Source: Halodesulfovibrio aestuarii (GTDB lineage: Bacteria > Desulfobacterota > Desulfovibrionia > Desulfovibrionales > Desulfovibrionaceae). From it: a DNA stretch of 64,000 nucleotides. A program made the translations under genes and the position numbers. The stretch lies in the NCBI RefSeq assembly GCF_050571805.1, contig NZ_CP192219.1, one strand, 5' to 3'. Shown here piece after piece: positions 16,137 through 24,676 of this stretch. Position 1 is the stretch's first letter. Each line of letters starts with the position of its first letter. Under the pieces are notes generated by a model. It worked only from the letters and a program-made list of their open reading frames with translations, was not told the DNA's origin and searched no databases.

Positions 16137-17054
16137 ATGAACGTGATTGACTTCCGTTTCCGTCCAAACACCGCGGAAACTCTGAGCGGAATCCAGAACA
16201 GCTCTATGTTCAAAGGTCTCTGCCAGCACATCGACTTTTCAAAAATGAAAGCTCAGACCGTAGCTGAGTGTGTTCAGGATCTTACTGCTAACAACGTTGT
16301 GCGCGCTGTTATCACTGGTCGTGACTGTGAAACCACCTACGGCTCCAAAGCTAACAACCAGAGTGTTATTGACTTTGTTCAGGCTCATCCAGAGAAGTTT
16401 ATCGGCTTCTTCGGTATGGATCCACACAAAGGCATGCAGGGCATCCGTGACTTGAACCACGCGGTTCAGACTTTCGGCCTTCGCGGTGCAGCTGTTGACC
16501 CGTACCTTGCTCAGCTCTACCCTAACGATGCTAAGTACTACCCAATTTATGCAAAATGTTGTGAACTCGAAATTCCTCTCGTATTCACAACTGGTCCTGC
16601 TACCCTCGTTCCTGCAGCGGTAGTTGACCACGTTGCACCTCGTTACATCGACTTTGTTGCTCGCGACTTCCCTGAGCTCAAAATCGTAATCAGTCACGGT
16701 GGCTACCCATGGGTTAACGAAGCGATCATTGTTGCTGAACGTAACAAAAACGTATTCATCGAAATTTCTGAATACGAACGTTCCCCAATGTCTGAAGCAT
16801 ACATTCAGGCTGCAAACACAATGATTTCTGACAAGTTGCTTTATGCTTCTGCTCACCCATTCATTGATTTCCGTCAGGCACTTCAGACCTACAGTGAACT
16901 TCCATTCACTCCTGAAGTTCGCCAGAAAGTAATGCACGACAACGCTGCTAAATTGCTTGGTCTCGAAACTGCTCCTGCAGTTGCTCCAAGTGCAGCATCT
17001 GCTGACCTCGTAAGAGATATCGTTTCCGAAGTTCTCGCACGACTCGGCAAATAG
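16137..17054 (+). CDS. Amidohydrolase_2-fold protein with C-terminal BMC-targeting-like helix
   Basis: This roughly 305-residue protein has the TIM-barrel fold of the amidohydrolase-2 family (segments FIGFFGMDPHKG, ISHGGYPW, HDNAAKLLGL). The metal ligands of active members are largely absent. The N-terminal HxH is RFR (IDFRFRP), the strand-5 His is replaced in VFTTG, and the late Asp is replaced in YASAHPF; only the His of SHGG remains. After the barrel come a linker rich in Ala, Pro and Ser and a final amphipathic helix, LVRDIVSEVLARLGK. That helix shares IVSEVL with the aldehyde dehydrogenase's N-terminal helix. I infer a microcompartment cargo protein, either a non-metal enzyme or a structural pseudoenzyme. 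The start at 16137 is chosen for its AGGGGA site over an upstream ATG. Confidence 0.85.
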   Translation: MNVIDFRFRPNTAETLSGIQNSSMFKGLCQHIDFSKMKAQTVAECVQDLTANNVVRAVITGRDCETTYGSKANNQSVIDFVQAHPEKFIGFFGMDPHKGMQGIRDLNHAVQTFGLRGAAVDPYLAQLYPNDAKYYPIYAKCCELEIPLVFTTGPATLVPAAVVDHVAPRYIDFVARDFPELKIVISHGGYPWVNEAIIVAERNKNVFIEISEYERSPMSEAYIQAANTMISDKLLYASAHPFIDFRQALQTYSELPFTPEVRQKVMHDNAAKLLGLETAPAVAPSAASADLVRDIVSEVLARLGK

Positions 17055-17080
17055 TCGTACAACGTACATTGCTTCCATAT

Positions 17081-17117
17081 TTCCAGTCTGTGCACACCCT
17101 GTGTGCACAGACTGGAA
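17081..17117 (+). repeat. 16-bp perfect hairpin after the amidohydrolase gene
   Basis: TTCCAGTCTGTGCACA (17081-17096) pairs perfectly with TGTGCACAGACTGGAA (17102-17117) across a 5-nt loop. No T run follows for about 24 nt, so it may be an RNA-stabilising stem rather than a terminator. Confidence 0.75.
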
Positions 17118-17360
17118 AGTACGCTACAGCCGCACACCACATTTTTTTTAACCGGAGAGTTGGCCAGCTCCTCCTTTGATCATGCCTCTAAGGCTGTTCA
17201 CCTGCTCCGGTTACATTACGGAACACTCCATTCCGAACCCTGCTGAGGTGACATAAGCGCAGGTACCACGCACGGCTATTAAGATTCTCCCCGCTTCTTC
17301 TAGCCAACATTGTCCCCTCTTCTTTCAAGCCTTGTCTGGGCACGGGAACACACTCCCTGC

Positions 17361-17400
17361 AAATGCCCTGATTTCCCTTGCCAGGAAATCAGGGCATTTT
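17361..17400 (+). terminator. Rho-independent terminator, amidohydrolase transcript
   Basis: AAATGCCCTGATTTCC and GGAAATCAGGGCATTT pair perfectly around a short loop and are followed by a T-rich run. It lies about 310 nt beyond the amidohydrolase stop, so the plus-strand transcript would carry a long structured tail. Confidence 0.85.
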
Positions 17401-17491
17401 GTTATTCAACAAAGTTAATTCATACCTCTGCGCATACCTCACACCAGACTGCATGTAATCCAGCAGACTGACATTAATATTAATAAGCACA

Positions 17492-17525
17492 AAAAAAAGC
17501 ACCTGACAGGAACTGCCAAGTGCTT
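17492..17525 (-). terminator. Terminator of the alcohol dehydrogenase gene
   Basis: On the minus strand AAAGCACTTGGCAG pairs, with a few mismatches, with CTGTCAGGTGCTTT, followed by a run of T. It lies about 25 nt after the dehydrogenase stop. Confidence 0.8.
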
Positions 17526-17549
17526 TGCTATTCAATATCTATCTAACAG

Positions 17550-18737
17550 CTATAAAATTTTACGGTAGATTGCGATGATGTCTTCTTTACGCATACCGCG
17601 AGGGTTTGTAGCTGCACAAGCATCTTTCATTGCGCTTTCTGCCATAACTTCGAAGTCTTCAGGATTCACAGTTTTGCCGTATTTTTTGGCGAGCAGTGTA
17701 AGGCTGGCTGGAATACCAACGTCCTGCATGAGGTCGCGTATTGCCTGAATTACATTACTTGCAGCTTCGCGCTGAGTACGTGCAGAACCTTGCACCCCAA
17801 AAAATTCTGCCATTTCTGCAAAGCGATCCATAGCTGCAAGCATGTTAAATTCACATACATGCGGCAAGAGAATTGCGTTACATTCACCATGAGGCAGGTT
17901 CAGGTAACCACCAAGCTGGTGCGCCATCGCATGGACGTATCCAAGGCCAGCGTTATTGAAGGCCATGCCTGCCTGATACTGTGCATAGCACATTGCTTCA
18001 CGAGCTTCGAGGTTGCGACCGTTGCCTACTGCACGGCGCAAGTACTTAGAAATAAGCTTAATAGCTTTTTCAGCGTTTGCATCAGTCATATGAGTTGCAC
18101 CGGTAGAAACGTAAGCTTCCACTGCATGTGTGAGCGCATCAAGACCTGTCGCAGCAGTAAGACTTGGCGGCATGCCCATCATCAACTCCGGATCATCCAA
18201 GGCAATACCGGGAGTCACGCGCCAATCAACAAGAGCCATTTTAACTTTACGAGCAGTATCAGTAATGATGCAAAAACGAGTCATTTCAGATGCAGTGCCT
18301 GCGGTTGTGTTGACTGCAAGGAATGGTGGCATAGCCACGCGCGCCTTATTTACACCTTCATACTGATGAATTGTCCCACCGTTAGTTGCCACGATCCCGA
18401 TACCTTTACCACAATCATGAGCGCTGCCGCCACCGAGAGTAATAATACAGTCACAACCATTAGCGACGTACTGTGCAAGCCCATCACTGACGTTTTTATC
18501 AGTCGGGTTAGGCACAGTCTCATCATAAACTGCGCACTGCATGCCGGCAGCCTGCATAAGCTGTACGATAGAAGCGGTAACTCCAAGCTGTGTCATTCCT
18601 TTATCTGTTACGAGCAAAGGCTTGGAACCTCCTAGAGACGCAAGTCTTGCTGGGATCTCTTTAACTGCGCCAGAACCGATAACTGTAACTGGCGGCATAT
18701 AAAACTCGACAGGTGTGGCTGTCTGCTGAAAGCTCAT
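17550..18737 (-). CDS. Iron-containing alcohol dehydrogenase (group III)
   Basis: This 395-residue enzyme interconverts an alcohol and its aldehyde with NAD(H). The nucleotide-binding motif GGGSAHDCGKG lies near residue 100. The four metal ligands are visible in GLDALTHAVEAY (Asp and His), YVHAMAHQLGG (His) and PHGECNAILLPH (His). It resembles the abundant Desulfovibrio ethanol dehydrogenases and also the Fe-type sulfoacetaldehyde reductase family. It lies just beyond the BMC operon and amidohydrolase, on its own transcript with its own terminator. It could make or consume the aldehyde used by the BMC dehydrogenase (inference). No encapsulation peptide is seen. Confidence 0.92.
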   Translation of the reverse strand: MSFQQTATPVEFYMPPVTVIGSGAVKEIPARLASLGGSKPLLVTDKGMTQLGVTASIVQLMQAAGMQCAVYDETVPNPTDKNVSDGLAQYVANGCDCIITLGGGSAHDCGKGIGIVATNGGTIHQYEGVNKARVAMPPFLAVNTTAGTASEMTRFCIITDTARKVKMALVDWRVTPGIALDDPELMMGMPPSLTAATGLDALTHAVEAYVSTGATHMTDANAEKAIKLISKYLRRAVGNGRNLEAREAMCYAQYQAGMAFNNAGLGYVHAMAHQLGGYLNLPHGECNAILLPHVCEFNMLAAMDRFAEMAEFFGVQGSARTQREAASNVIQAIRDLMQDVGIPASLTLLAKKYGKTVNPEDFEVMAESAMKDACAATNPRGMRKEDIIAIYRKIL

Positions 18738-19634
18738 CTCAAATCCTTCCGGTGATGAAAGTTGCTGTTTGCACCAAATAAAATTCAGTAAACCCTAAAA
18801 AACTTTTTATTGCTTTGCCAGAACGAGCCACTACCCCAGTGACTCATCACGCTCTTCATTCCGTTTGTTCCAGCAAGCTAAAAACAGCGATCACGCTGCA
18901 TGCTTGTAATTTTGTCCGGCCAAGAGACCTTGTTCAAAATTTAACAAGCATCTTTATTAAGCAATAAATGTGCAAACAACCAACCATCGGATATGCCAAT
19001 AAGTATTCGTCAGAACATAAAACATTTTACACATTGATATCAAACCCTTAGTGTGCTCAAAAAATAATATTTTTTTTCCTCCCTTCATTCTGGCACTGTG
19101 TACGTAAACAACACACTAACTTATCGGGGAATTACTTCTTCTCTATTCCCTTGTGAAACCGTTATCTCCGCCTCATTTATGCAACATGCAACACATGAGT
19201 TGCAATTATGCACCAACCTGTCTCATAAAAAGGCTCTCTGGTTCGCATCACTTTATCACCCTTATTTGTTATCTTTAAAAAAAAACGGTTACCGTACCTG
19301 GTTATCAAATTTTCTTCAAAAGAAGAGACAGCTTGTGCAATATCGCAACTATCAAAATATCAGCTCTATACGTGAAAAACTAAATACCCCAGACATGGTA
19401 GAGAGTCCTGCTCCAGTATTATCTCAAATCCACAACTCGATTTTGACAATATGATAATTTAAATTCCGGCATGTTATGCTTACTGTCTAAATAATTTGAC
19501 ATAGATGATTTGACCAACTAATTTTGTTAAAATTTTTATCAAATCAGCGGTGCTAACTCACTTATGCTGAGCTAGCACTTCGTTCTTCTTATGGCATAAG
19601 AGAATTCTATCCCAGCTACGGACAATCATACAAA
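18738..19634. other. Intergenic region, ADH / O-antigen ligase
   Basis: About 900 bp of AT-rich DNA lies between divergent genes. It contains a sigma54-like sequence for the dehydrogenase. A 118-residue ORF at 19098-19454 has no family resemblance and no convincing ribosome-binding site, so I do not call it. Confidence 0.5.
18971..18986 (-). promoter_or_regulatory. Sigma54-like promoter of the alcohol dehydrogenase
   Basis: On the minus strand TGGTTGGTTGTTTGCA keeps TGG and TTTGCA at exact sigma54 spacing, but the -24 box lacks CAC. Transcription would begin near 18960, about 220 nt before the ATG. Confidence 0.4.
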
Positions 19635-20906
19635 ATGAATTACAAAACCAACCTGCTCTCAGTATGGCATAATATCTCACAAGAACAAATCCACTCAGTA
19701 CTTGTGGCCTTTTTTTGCCTCTACATGCTCCTTTTTGCCTTTGGCAGAATCATTATTAACATCGGCCAACTAGGCTCTCTTGTACTTCTTTGTGCGTACT
19801 ATGCTAAAGGCTTTAATAACAGCAACTTAAAAAAATTCGGTGGAAAAAAGTTCTTTGCAATATTCTTTGCATACTTAGTTCTCAATGTCATATTGTCTCA
19901 ATTTCCGGAAAAATCTTTTCGTGCAATTTCCGTAAACTGGTGGAAAAGCTTCGTAGTTCCATTCATTGCTATGGAACTTGTTAAATCTGAAAAGGACTTA
20001 CGCAAACTAATTTTAGCATTTGCCGGTGCCGCATTTCTTCAAGGGGTAGATGGGGTTTGGCAATATTTTTCAGGAATGGATCTCATTCATCAAACCCTTT
20101 TTAATGGTAAAAGACTAACTGGCTCTATGAAAACACCTCGTGTTGGCAACTATATGGCAATCATTTTACCAGCAGCATTTGGCATACTCTATTTTGTAAA
20201 ACAGCAAGGATATAGATGGGGTAAAGTCGTCTGTAGTCTTTTACTTGCTCCGGCAATTTTCTTATGGATATTCAGCCTAACACGAAGTGGATATGCAGGT
20301 GCTGGCATAGCTCTGTTCACACTTTGGGCTTTTGTCTGGCCACCCTTCCGCATTTACAGACTTGCACTCCCTGCATCTGCAGTGGGTGCCCTACTTCTAT
20401 TCGGCCCTTCAAGAATATCTTTTGAACGCCTTATGCAGGATCCACGTTGGGAAATATGGTCCTACGCACTAAAAATATTTGAACATTTTCCCATATTCGG
20501 CGCAGGGTTAAAAACCTACGCCCCAGCGCGAGACTTTTTAGGACTTAAACAACACATTGCACATGCCGGCATTCCACATCCCCACAATATGTACCTGCAA
20601 TTCCTTTCAGATGGTGGAGTAGTTGGTTTTACAGTGAGTGTTCTTTTTCTTTTTGGACTCCTTTATTTCGCGTTCAAAACAATCCGCCCACACATCATCA
20701 ATGAAATTCAGACAAAATCTTCAGACTATTTTTGGAGATACACAGCCCTGTTCTGGGCCAGCTATCTTGCCTATTTAGGAACGGGGATATCTGCTCATGA
20801 CTTTTTCCGTCCGTGGTGGCTTACCATGGGCATGGCAATGCTCGGAATTACACTTGGTGCATGCACTGCCGGGAAAAAGCAGCCGGCCTCCCGTACTTCC
20901 ATTTAA
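19635..20906 (+). CDS. O-antigen ligase / polymerase family membrane protein
   Basis: This 423-residue polytopic protein belongs to the Wzy_C family (WaaL-like ligases and Wzy polymerases). It probably joins O-antigen or another polymer to the lipid A core on the periplasmic side of the inner membrane. About 10-12 hydrophobic helices are visible. The large periplasmic loop, before the last helices, carries the family signature GIPHPHNMYLQFLSDGGVVG with its conserved His. A glycosyltransferase gene follows 20 nt later, consistent with a role in LPS. Ligase and polymerase cannot be told apart from sequence alone. Confidence 0.85.
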   Translation: MNYKTNLLSVWHNISQEQIHSVLVAFFCLYMLLFAFGRIIINIGQLGSLVLLCAYYAKGFNNSNLKKFGGKKFFAIFFAYLVLNVILSQFPEKSFRAISVNWWKSFVVPFIAMELVKSEKDLRKLILAFAGAAFLQGVDGVWQYFSGMDLIHQTLFNGKRLTGSMKTPRVGNYMAIILPAAFGILYFVKQQGYRWGKVVCSLLLAPAIFLWIFSLTRSGYAGAGIALFTLWAFVWPPFRIYRLALPASAVGALLLFGPSRISFERLMQDPRWEIWSYALKIFEHFPIFGAGLKTYAPARDFLGLKQHIAHAGIPHPHNMYLQFLSDGGVVGFTVSVLFLFGLLYFAFKTIRPHIINEIQTKSSDYFWRYTALFWASYLAYLGTGISAHDFFRPWWLTMGMAMLGITLGACTAGKKQPASRTSI

Positions 20907-20926
20907 ATTTTAGCTAAGGATTGGTA

Positions 20927-21985
20927 ATGAAAATAGCATTTTTCAATGCTACTACCGGTTGGGGTGGTGTAAAGACGTGGACGATTGATGTAGCTGAGGA
21001 GCTTCAAAATCTAGGGCACGACGTTGTTCTCATTGGTAAAGATGATCGATTCCGCAACCGTGCTGTTTCTAAAAATATACGAGCTTTCAACGTAAAATTT
21101 GGGGCAGACTTCAGCCCTATCAGTATTATCAAGTTTCTTTTATTTCTCCAAAAAGAACAACCTGATGCCATTATAGTTAACGTAAGCAAAGAACTCAGGA
21201 CTGTTGGCATTGCCGCAAAACTACTCGGCATTCCACTTATACAAAGAATTGGCCTTCCCAAAGACATGAAACGTTGCGCGAAGGTCCAGTTGTTAGACAA
21301 AATTCTTAGGCCTCACTACTTATTCCCGTGCAACTATAACCTCGACGGAATGCTGGAGCACCTACCTTTTGTTAAAAAAGATAGAACATCCACAGTCTAC
21401 ACAGGTAAACCGACTCGCCCAAACCTTCTTTCTACCTCTTCTGATACGATTCAATTTGTCACAACAAGTCAGTTAAATAGAAAAAAAGGACATGCAGAAC
21501 TCATGGAAGCCATGAGCCTTCTAGCTAAACAGGGCTCCCCATTCCATTGGCACATTGTAGGAACAGGCACAGAAGAAGAATTACTTAAAAAAAGATGCAG
21601 TGAATTAAACCTCTCTGAACACGTCACATGGCATGGTTGGGTTCAAAATGTTTTTCCACTCCTTGAAAAAGCTGACTGTTTTGTTCTTCCATCTTTTTTC
21701 GAAGGCCTTCCAAATACATTATTAGAGGCCATGTCTTGTGGGCTTATCCCAATAGCAAGAGATGTTGGAGGAATACATGAAGCCTGGCCACAAGGTTTTG
21801 AAGATCTGCTCATTGCAAAAGCAGAAAAAGCCAGCACATGGGCATCTCGTTTACAGGAAATTATCGAACTCCCAAAAGAGACGCTATTTCAGAAAAAACT
21901 CTCTGTTAAGCAGCACATGGAAACTAACTTTAATATTACAACTCAGGCAGCTATGCTAGCTGAAGAGATAAAACGTATCTCATAA
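20927..21985 (+). CDS. Glycosyltransferase family 4 (LPS/polysaccharide)
   Basis: This 352-residue GT-B fold enzyme transfers a sugar from a nucleotide donor to a growing glycan, probably the LPS core given the adjacent ligase. The N-terminal half has the acceptor domain with TTGWGGVKTWT. The C-terminal half holds the donor-binding site, including HIVGTGTEEELLKK, and the retaining GT4 signature EGLPNTLLEAMSCGLIPIA with its conserved Glu. I prefer the ATG at 20927, 6 nt after AAGGA, over a TTG at 20921. A terminator follows at 22013. Confidence 0.88.
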   Translation: MKIAFFNATTGWGGVKTWTIDVAEELQNLGHDVVLIGKDDRFRNRAVSKNIRAFNVKFGADFSPISIIKFLLFLQKEQPDAIIVNVSKELRTVGIAAKLLGIPLIQRIGLPKDMKRCAKVQLLDKILRPHYLFPCNYNLDGMLEHLPFVKKDRTSTVYTGKPTRPNLLSTSSDTIQFVTTSQLNRKKGHAELMEAMSLLAKQGSPFHWHIVGTGTEEELLKKRCSELNLSEHVTWHGWVQNVFPLLEKADCFVLPSFFEGLPNTLLEAMSCGLIPIARDVGGIHEAWPQGFEDLLIAKAEKASTWASRLQEIIELPKETLFQKKLSVKQHMETNFNITTQAAMLAEEIKRIS

Positions 21986-22012
21986 GCAATATTCCAGTAA
22001 CACAAACAACAT

Positions 22013-22055
22013 AAAGCTACGTATACATATCACAACGTATACGTAGCTTTTCTTT
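22013..22055 (+). terminator. Terminator after the glycosyltransferase gene
   Basis: AAAGCTACGTATAC (22013-22026) and GTATACGTAGCTTT (22037-22050) are perfect complements around a 10-nt loop and are followed by TTCTTTT. Confidence 0.9.
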
Positions 22056-22244
22056 TGCATGCTAACCTAAAATAGCTGAAAAAGCTTACTGCAATAAACC
22101 GTTACCCATCGTTATTTCTTTAACAAACACAATACAGCTTTTTCACGTAAAAAATCAGTTTTCTTTTAATTGTAAACGCTATCACCCTTGTATTTATAAC
22201 TTTTTGTGATATGTAACCGTATAATATTTTATGAGGAGTTTATT

Positions 22245-23339
22245 ATGAAAAAGTTGCTGTCATTTTTACTTCTTGCCCTGATGGTATTAGGCGCAAGCAC
22301 TGCCTTTGCCGGTGGTAACAAAATCGTAATTGCACACCGCGGTGCTTCCGGCTATTTGCCCGAGCACACTCTTGAAGCTAAAGCTGCTGCGTATTTTATG
22401 GGAGCTGACTACCTTGAGCAGGACCTTGTTATGACCAAGGATGACCAGCTTGTAGTACTTCACGATCATTATCTTGACCGTATCACAGACGTTATGGACA
22501 AATTTCCAAATCGTTTCCGTATGGTTGACGGCGAAAAACGCTGGTTCGCAATCGACTTTACGTTAGCTGAAATTAAAACCCTTAACGTGACTGAAGGTTT
22601 TACAGTCAAAGACGGTAAAAAAGTTCAGGGATTCGGAGCCCGTTTCCCGATGTTCACATCTTCATTTGAAGTACCAACTTTTGAAGAAGAACTTCAACTC
22701 ATTCAAGGCTTAAATAAATCTACCGGTAAAAATGTTGGTATTTACCCTGAAATCAAGGCTCCTTGGTTCCACCGTGCCGAAGGCAAAGACATCAGTTTGG
22801 CTGCTTTGAACATGCTTAAAAAATATGGCTACACAACTAAAGGGGATAAAGTATACCTACAGTGCTTCGATCCAAATGAGACCCGTCGCATCAGTAAAGA
22901 ACTTCTTCCTAAACTTGGTATGAACATTAAAGTTGTTCAACTGATAGCTGAAACCAGTTGGAACGAAACCATGGAAAAGAAAAACGGCAAGTTCGTTCCT
23001 TACAACTACGACTGGATGTTTAAAAAAGGTGCAATGCAGCGAATTGCTGAATACGCAGACGGCATCGGCCCTTGGAAGCCAATGCTCGTGAAAGATGAAT
23101 CCACCCGTAACCATCTTGTTATTACAGATATGGTTAAAGAAGCTCATGCAAACGGCATGGAAGTTCATCCTTACACCTTCCGTCTTGATAACGGTCGTAT
23201 TCCTGCATATGCTGCAAGCTTTGAAGACATGCTCGACATTTTCTACTACACAGTAGATGTAGACGGTGTCTTCACTGACTACGCAGACCGTGCTGTCAAC
23301 TTCTTGCGCCGCGCTGAATACCAGCGTCAGGGATTATAA
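22245..23339 (+). CDS. glpQ: Exported glycerophosphodiester phosphodiesterase (GlpQ)
   Basis: This periplasmic enzyme hydrolyses glycerophosphodiesters to glycerol-3-phosphate and an alcohol such as choline or ethanolamine. From the ATG at 22245 (GAGGAG upstream) the protein has 364 residues and a Sec signal peptide ending ASTAFA. The GDPD catalytic motif AHRGASGYLPEHT follows at once, then EQDLVMTKDDQLVVLHDH with the calcium-binding acids and second catalytic His. The length is typical of periplasmic GlpQ. It is a single gene between two terminators. Confidence 0.93.
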   Translation: MKKLLSFLLLALMVLGASTAFAGGNKIVIAHRGASGYLPEHTLEAKAAAYFMGADYLEQDLVMTKDDQLVVLHDHYLDRITDVMDKFPNRFRMVDGEKRWFAIDFTLAEIKTLNVTEGFTVKDGKKVQGFGARFPMFTSSFEVPTFEEELQLIQGLNKSTGKNVGIYPEIKAPWFHRAEGKDISLAALNMLKKYGYTTKGDKVYLQCFDPNETRRISKELLPKLGMNIKVVQLIAETSWNETMEKKNGKFVPYNYDWMFKKGAMQRIAEYADGIGPWKPMLVKDESTRNHLVITDMVKEAHANGMEVHPYTFRLDNGRIPAYAASFEDMLDIFYYTVDVDGVFTDYADRAVNFLRRAEYQRQGL

Positions 23340-23385
23340 GTTTGTCGTAAAGGCAAACACTCTCCCAAAGACAATAGCATAAATA

Positions 23386-23416
23386 AAGCCCGCCTCAATT
23401 GAGGCGGGCTTTTCTA
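23386..23416. terminator. Terminator after glpQ, possibly bidirectional
   Basis: AAGCCCGCCTCAATTGAGGCGGGCTT is a self-complementary stem followed by TTCTATT on the plus strand. The DUF2333-like gene converges from the other side. Confidence 0.9.
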
Positions 23417-23507
23417 TTCCATTATAATGCAATATGGTTAACTCACGAAGCAGCGTTCTGCTTTACAACAAAACCTCCCCCCATAAGAACCACGCACCAA
23501 ATATCTA

Positions 23508-24440
23508 TTACTTATCCAATGCCAGTTTGATATCACGCAATCTATTTGCTGTAATATCAAGCTTAGATGCCAATGCCTGCACCTGATTCGGAAGCATTGA
23601 ATCACCATTTTTATTACCGCCAGCAAATACATACAAAGGATTAAAGCTGGCAATAGTATCAAGCGTCTCCAAAGCAACGGCAACATTCTGCTCACCACCG
23701 CGATTCATCAACTCAGGGTATGCCAGAGTTACAGTATTCAGCACGTCACGCACAACCAGACAGACCCCCTTAGCGAAGTAGATAGCATCATCAGCTTCAA
23801 AATGAGAATCAACACCAGTTTTTAAACGAGACTGCGGCATTTCAATAAGTGATTCCAGAGTGTCAATAAGAGTATACAGATCATCAGTCTTAACATTGAA
23901 CACAGCCTTGCCGTTTTCAACATCTTCCAAGTATGAATTAATAGACTGAATACCTTCCTTGTATCTGCTCTCTGATGATGCAAACATCCAAACGTCTTCA
24001 GCATACGGGAAGGATGATGTCTGTGCTTTCAGTAAATGTTTATTTATTTCTTCACCGGAACCACTACGTGCGAAATGAGTGGTGTAGACATTAATAACAC
24101 CGCGAGTCGCAAAAATAATCCCTCGCTGAAGATTCTTTTTATTATCGAACCACGAAGTAGGAGAAATCATTAAGTCGTTAGGCACCCAGCCAATAGCCGA
24201 ATTATTCAGTTCTCTGTCCAACGAGAAATAAGCAGCCTTAAAAACTAACGGCGCAATATCTGCATCGCTTTTAATTTCGCCTGTAACCGGCATTACAGGC
24301 TGTTCTGCTACCTGAGCACGAATTCCAAGAATGCTGACACCTATACCAAAAATCAAAAAAATCAGTACTACTATTAAAGACCTTGAACCACTTTTACTGT
24401 GAAAAAGCTGTTTCAAGGAGGCAATTCCTATGCGTGACAT
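23508..24440 (-). CDS. DUF2333-like membrane-anchored periplasmic protein
   Basis: This 310-residue protein has one N-terminal membrane helix (about residues 20-40, SLIVVLIFLIFGIGVSIL) and an otherwise soluble, mainly helical periplasmic domain. The segment GWVPNDLMISPTSWFDNKKN is what suggests the DUF2333 family; I recognise this by memory rather than by search. No catalytic motif is visible. It is a single gene with GGAG before its ATG and converges on glpQ. The function of the family is unknown. Confidence 0.6.
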   Translation of the reverse strand: MSRIGIASLKQLFHSKSGSRSLIVVLIFLIFGIGVSILGIRAQVAEQPVMPVTGEIKSDADIAPLVFKAAYFSLDRELNNSAIGWVPNDLMISPTSWFDNKKNLQRGIIFATRGVINVYTTHFARSGSGEEINKHLLKAQTSSFPYAEDVWMFASSESRYKEGIQSINSYLEDVENGKAVFNVKTDDLYTLIDTLESLIEMPQSRLKTGVDSHFEADDAIYFAKGVCLVVRDVLNTVTLAYPELMNRGGEQNVAVALETLDTIASFNPLYVFAGGNKNGDSMLPNQVQALASKLDITANRLRDIKLALDK

Positions 24441-24676
24441 TTAGGGTCTCCTCGTATGACTATTTAAAAACTTTGCGTTCAATTTCTATATGCTAAGTTA
24501 AATTATTACTTCTTGTCCACAAGATCTAAATATACCAAAAAGCACAGCGTCCCTTTATCTGGTGCATATGATTGGGCCTCATCTCTTCTAACATCGTATT
24601 TACATACACAACATCTCTGTTATGCTAAATCAGATACCTTTCTACCCGACGTATAGATGCATAGTGGAGGCATCCT

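Larger units (their letters stand above)
17055..17549. other. Hairpin-rich untranslated region between convergent genes
   Basis: This stretch contains no ORF of note but at least five stems in a row. They are a 16-bp hairpin (17081-17117), a closing stem (17150-17157 with 17205-17212), two small hairpins (17219-17235 and 17239-17263) and two terminators. It may be a structured 3' UTR or small RNA of the amidohydrolase transcript. Confidence 0.5.

Noticed and set aside
17219..17270. Resemblance to 5S rRNA (CCATTCCGAAC loop)
   Set aside because: Only about a dozen bases match; the 5S closing helices and the remaining conserved loops are absent.
19098..19454. 118-residue ORF in the ADH/O-antigen ligase gap
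   Set aside because: There is no recognisable domain, poor start context and AT-rich composition like the flanking intergenic DNA.
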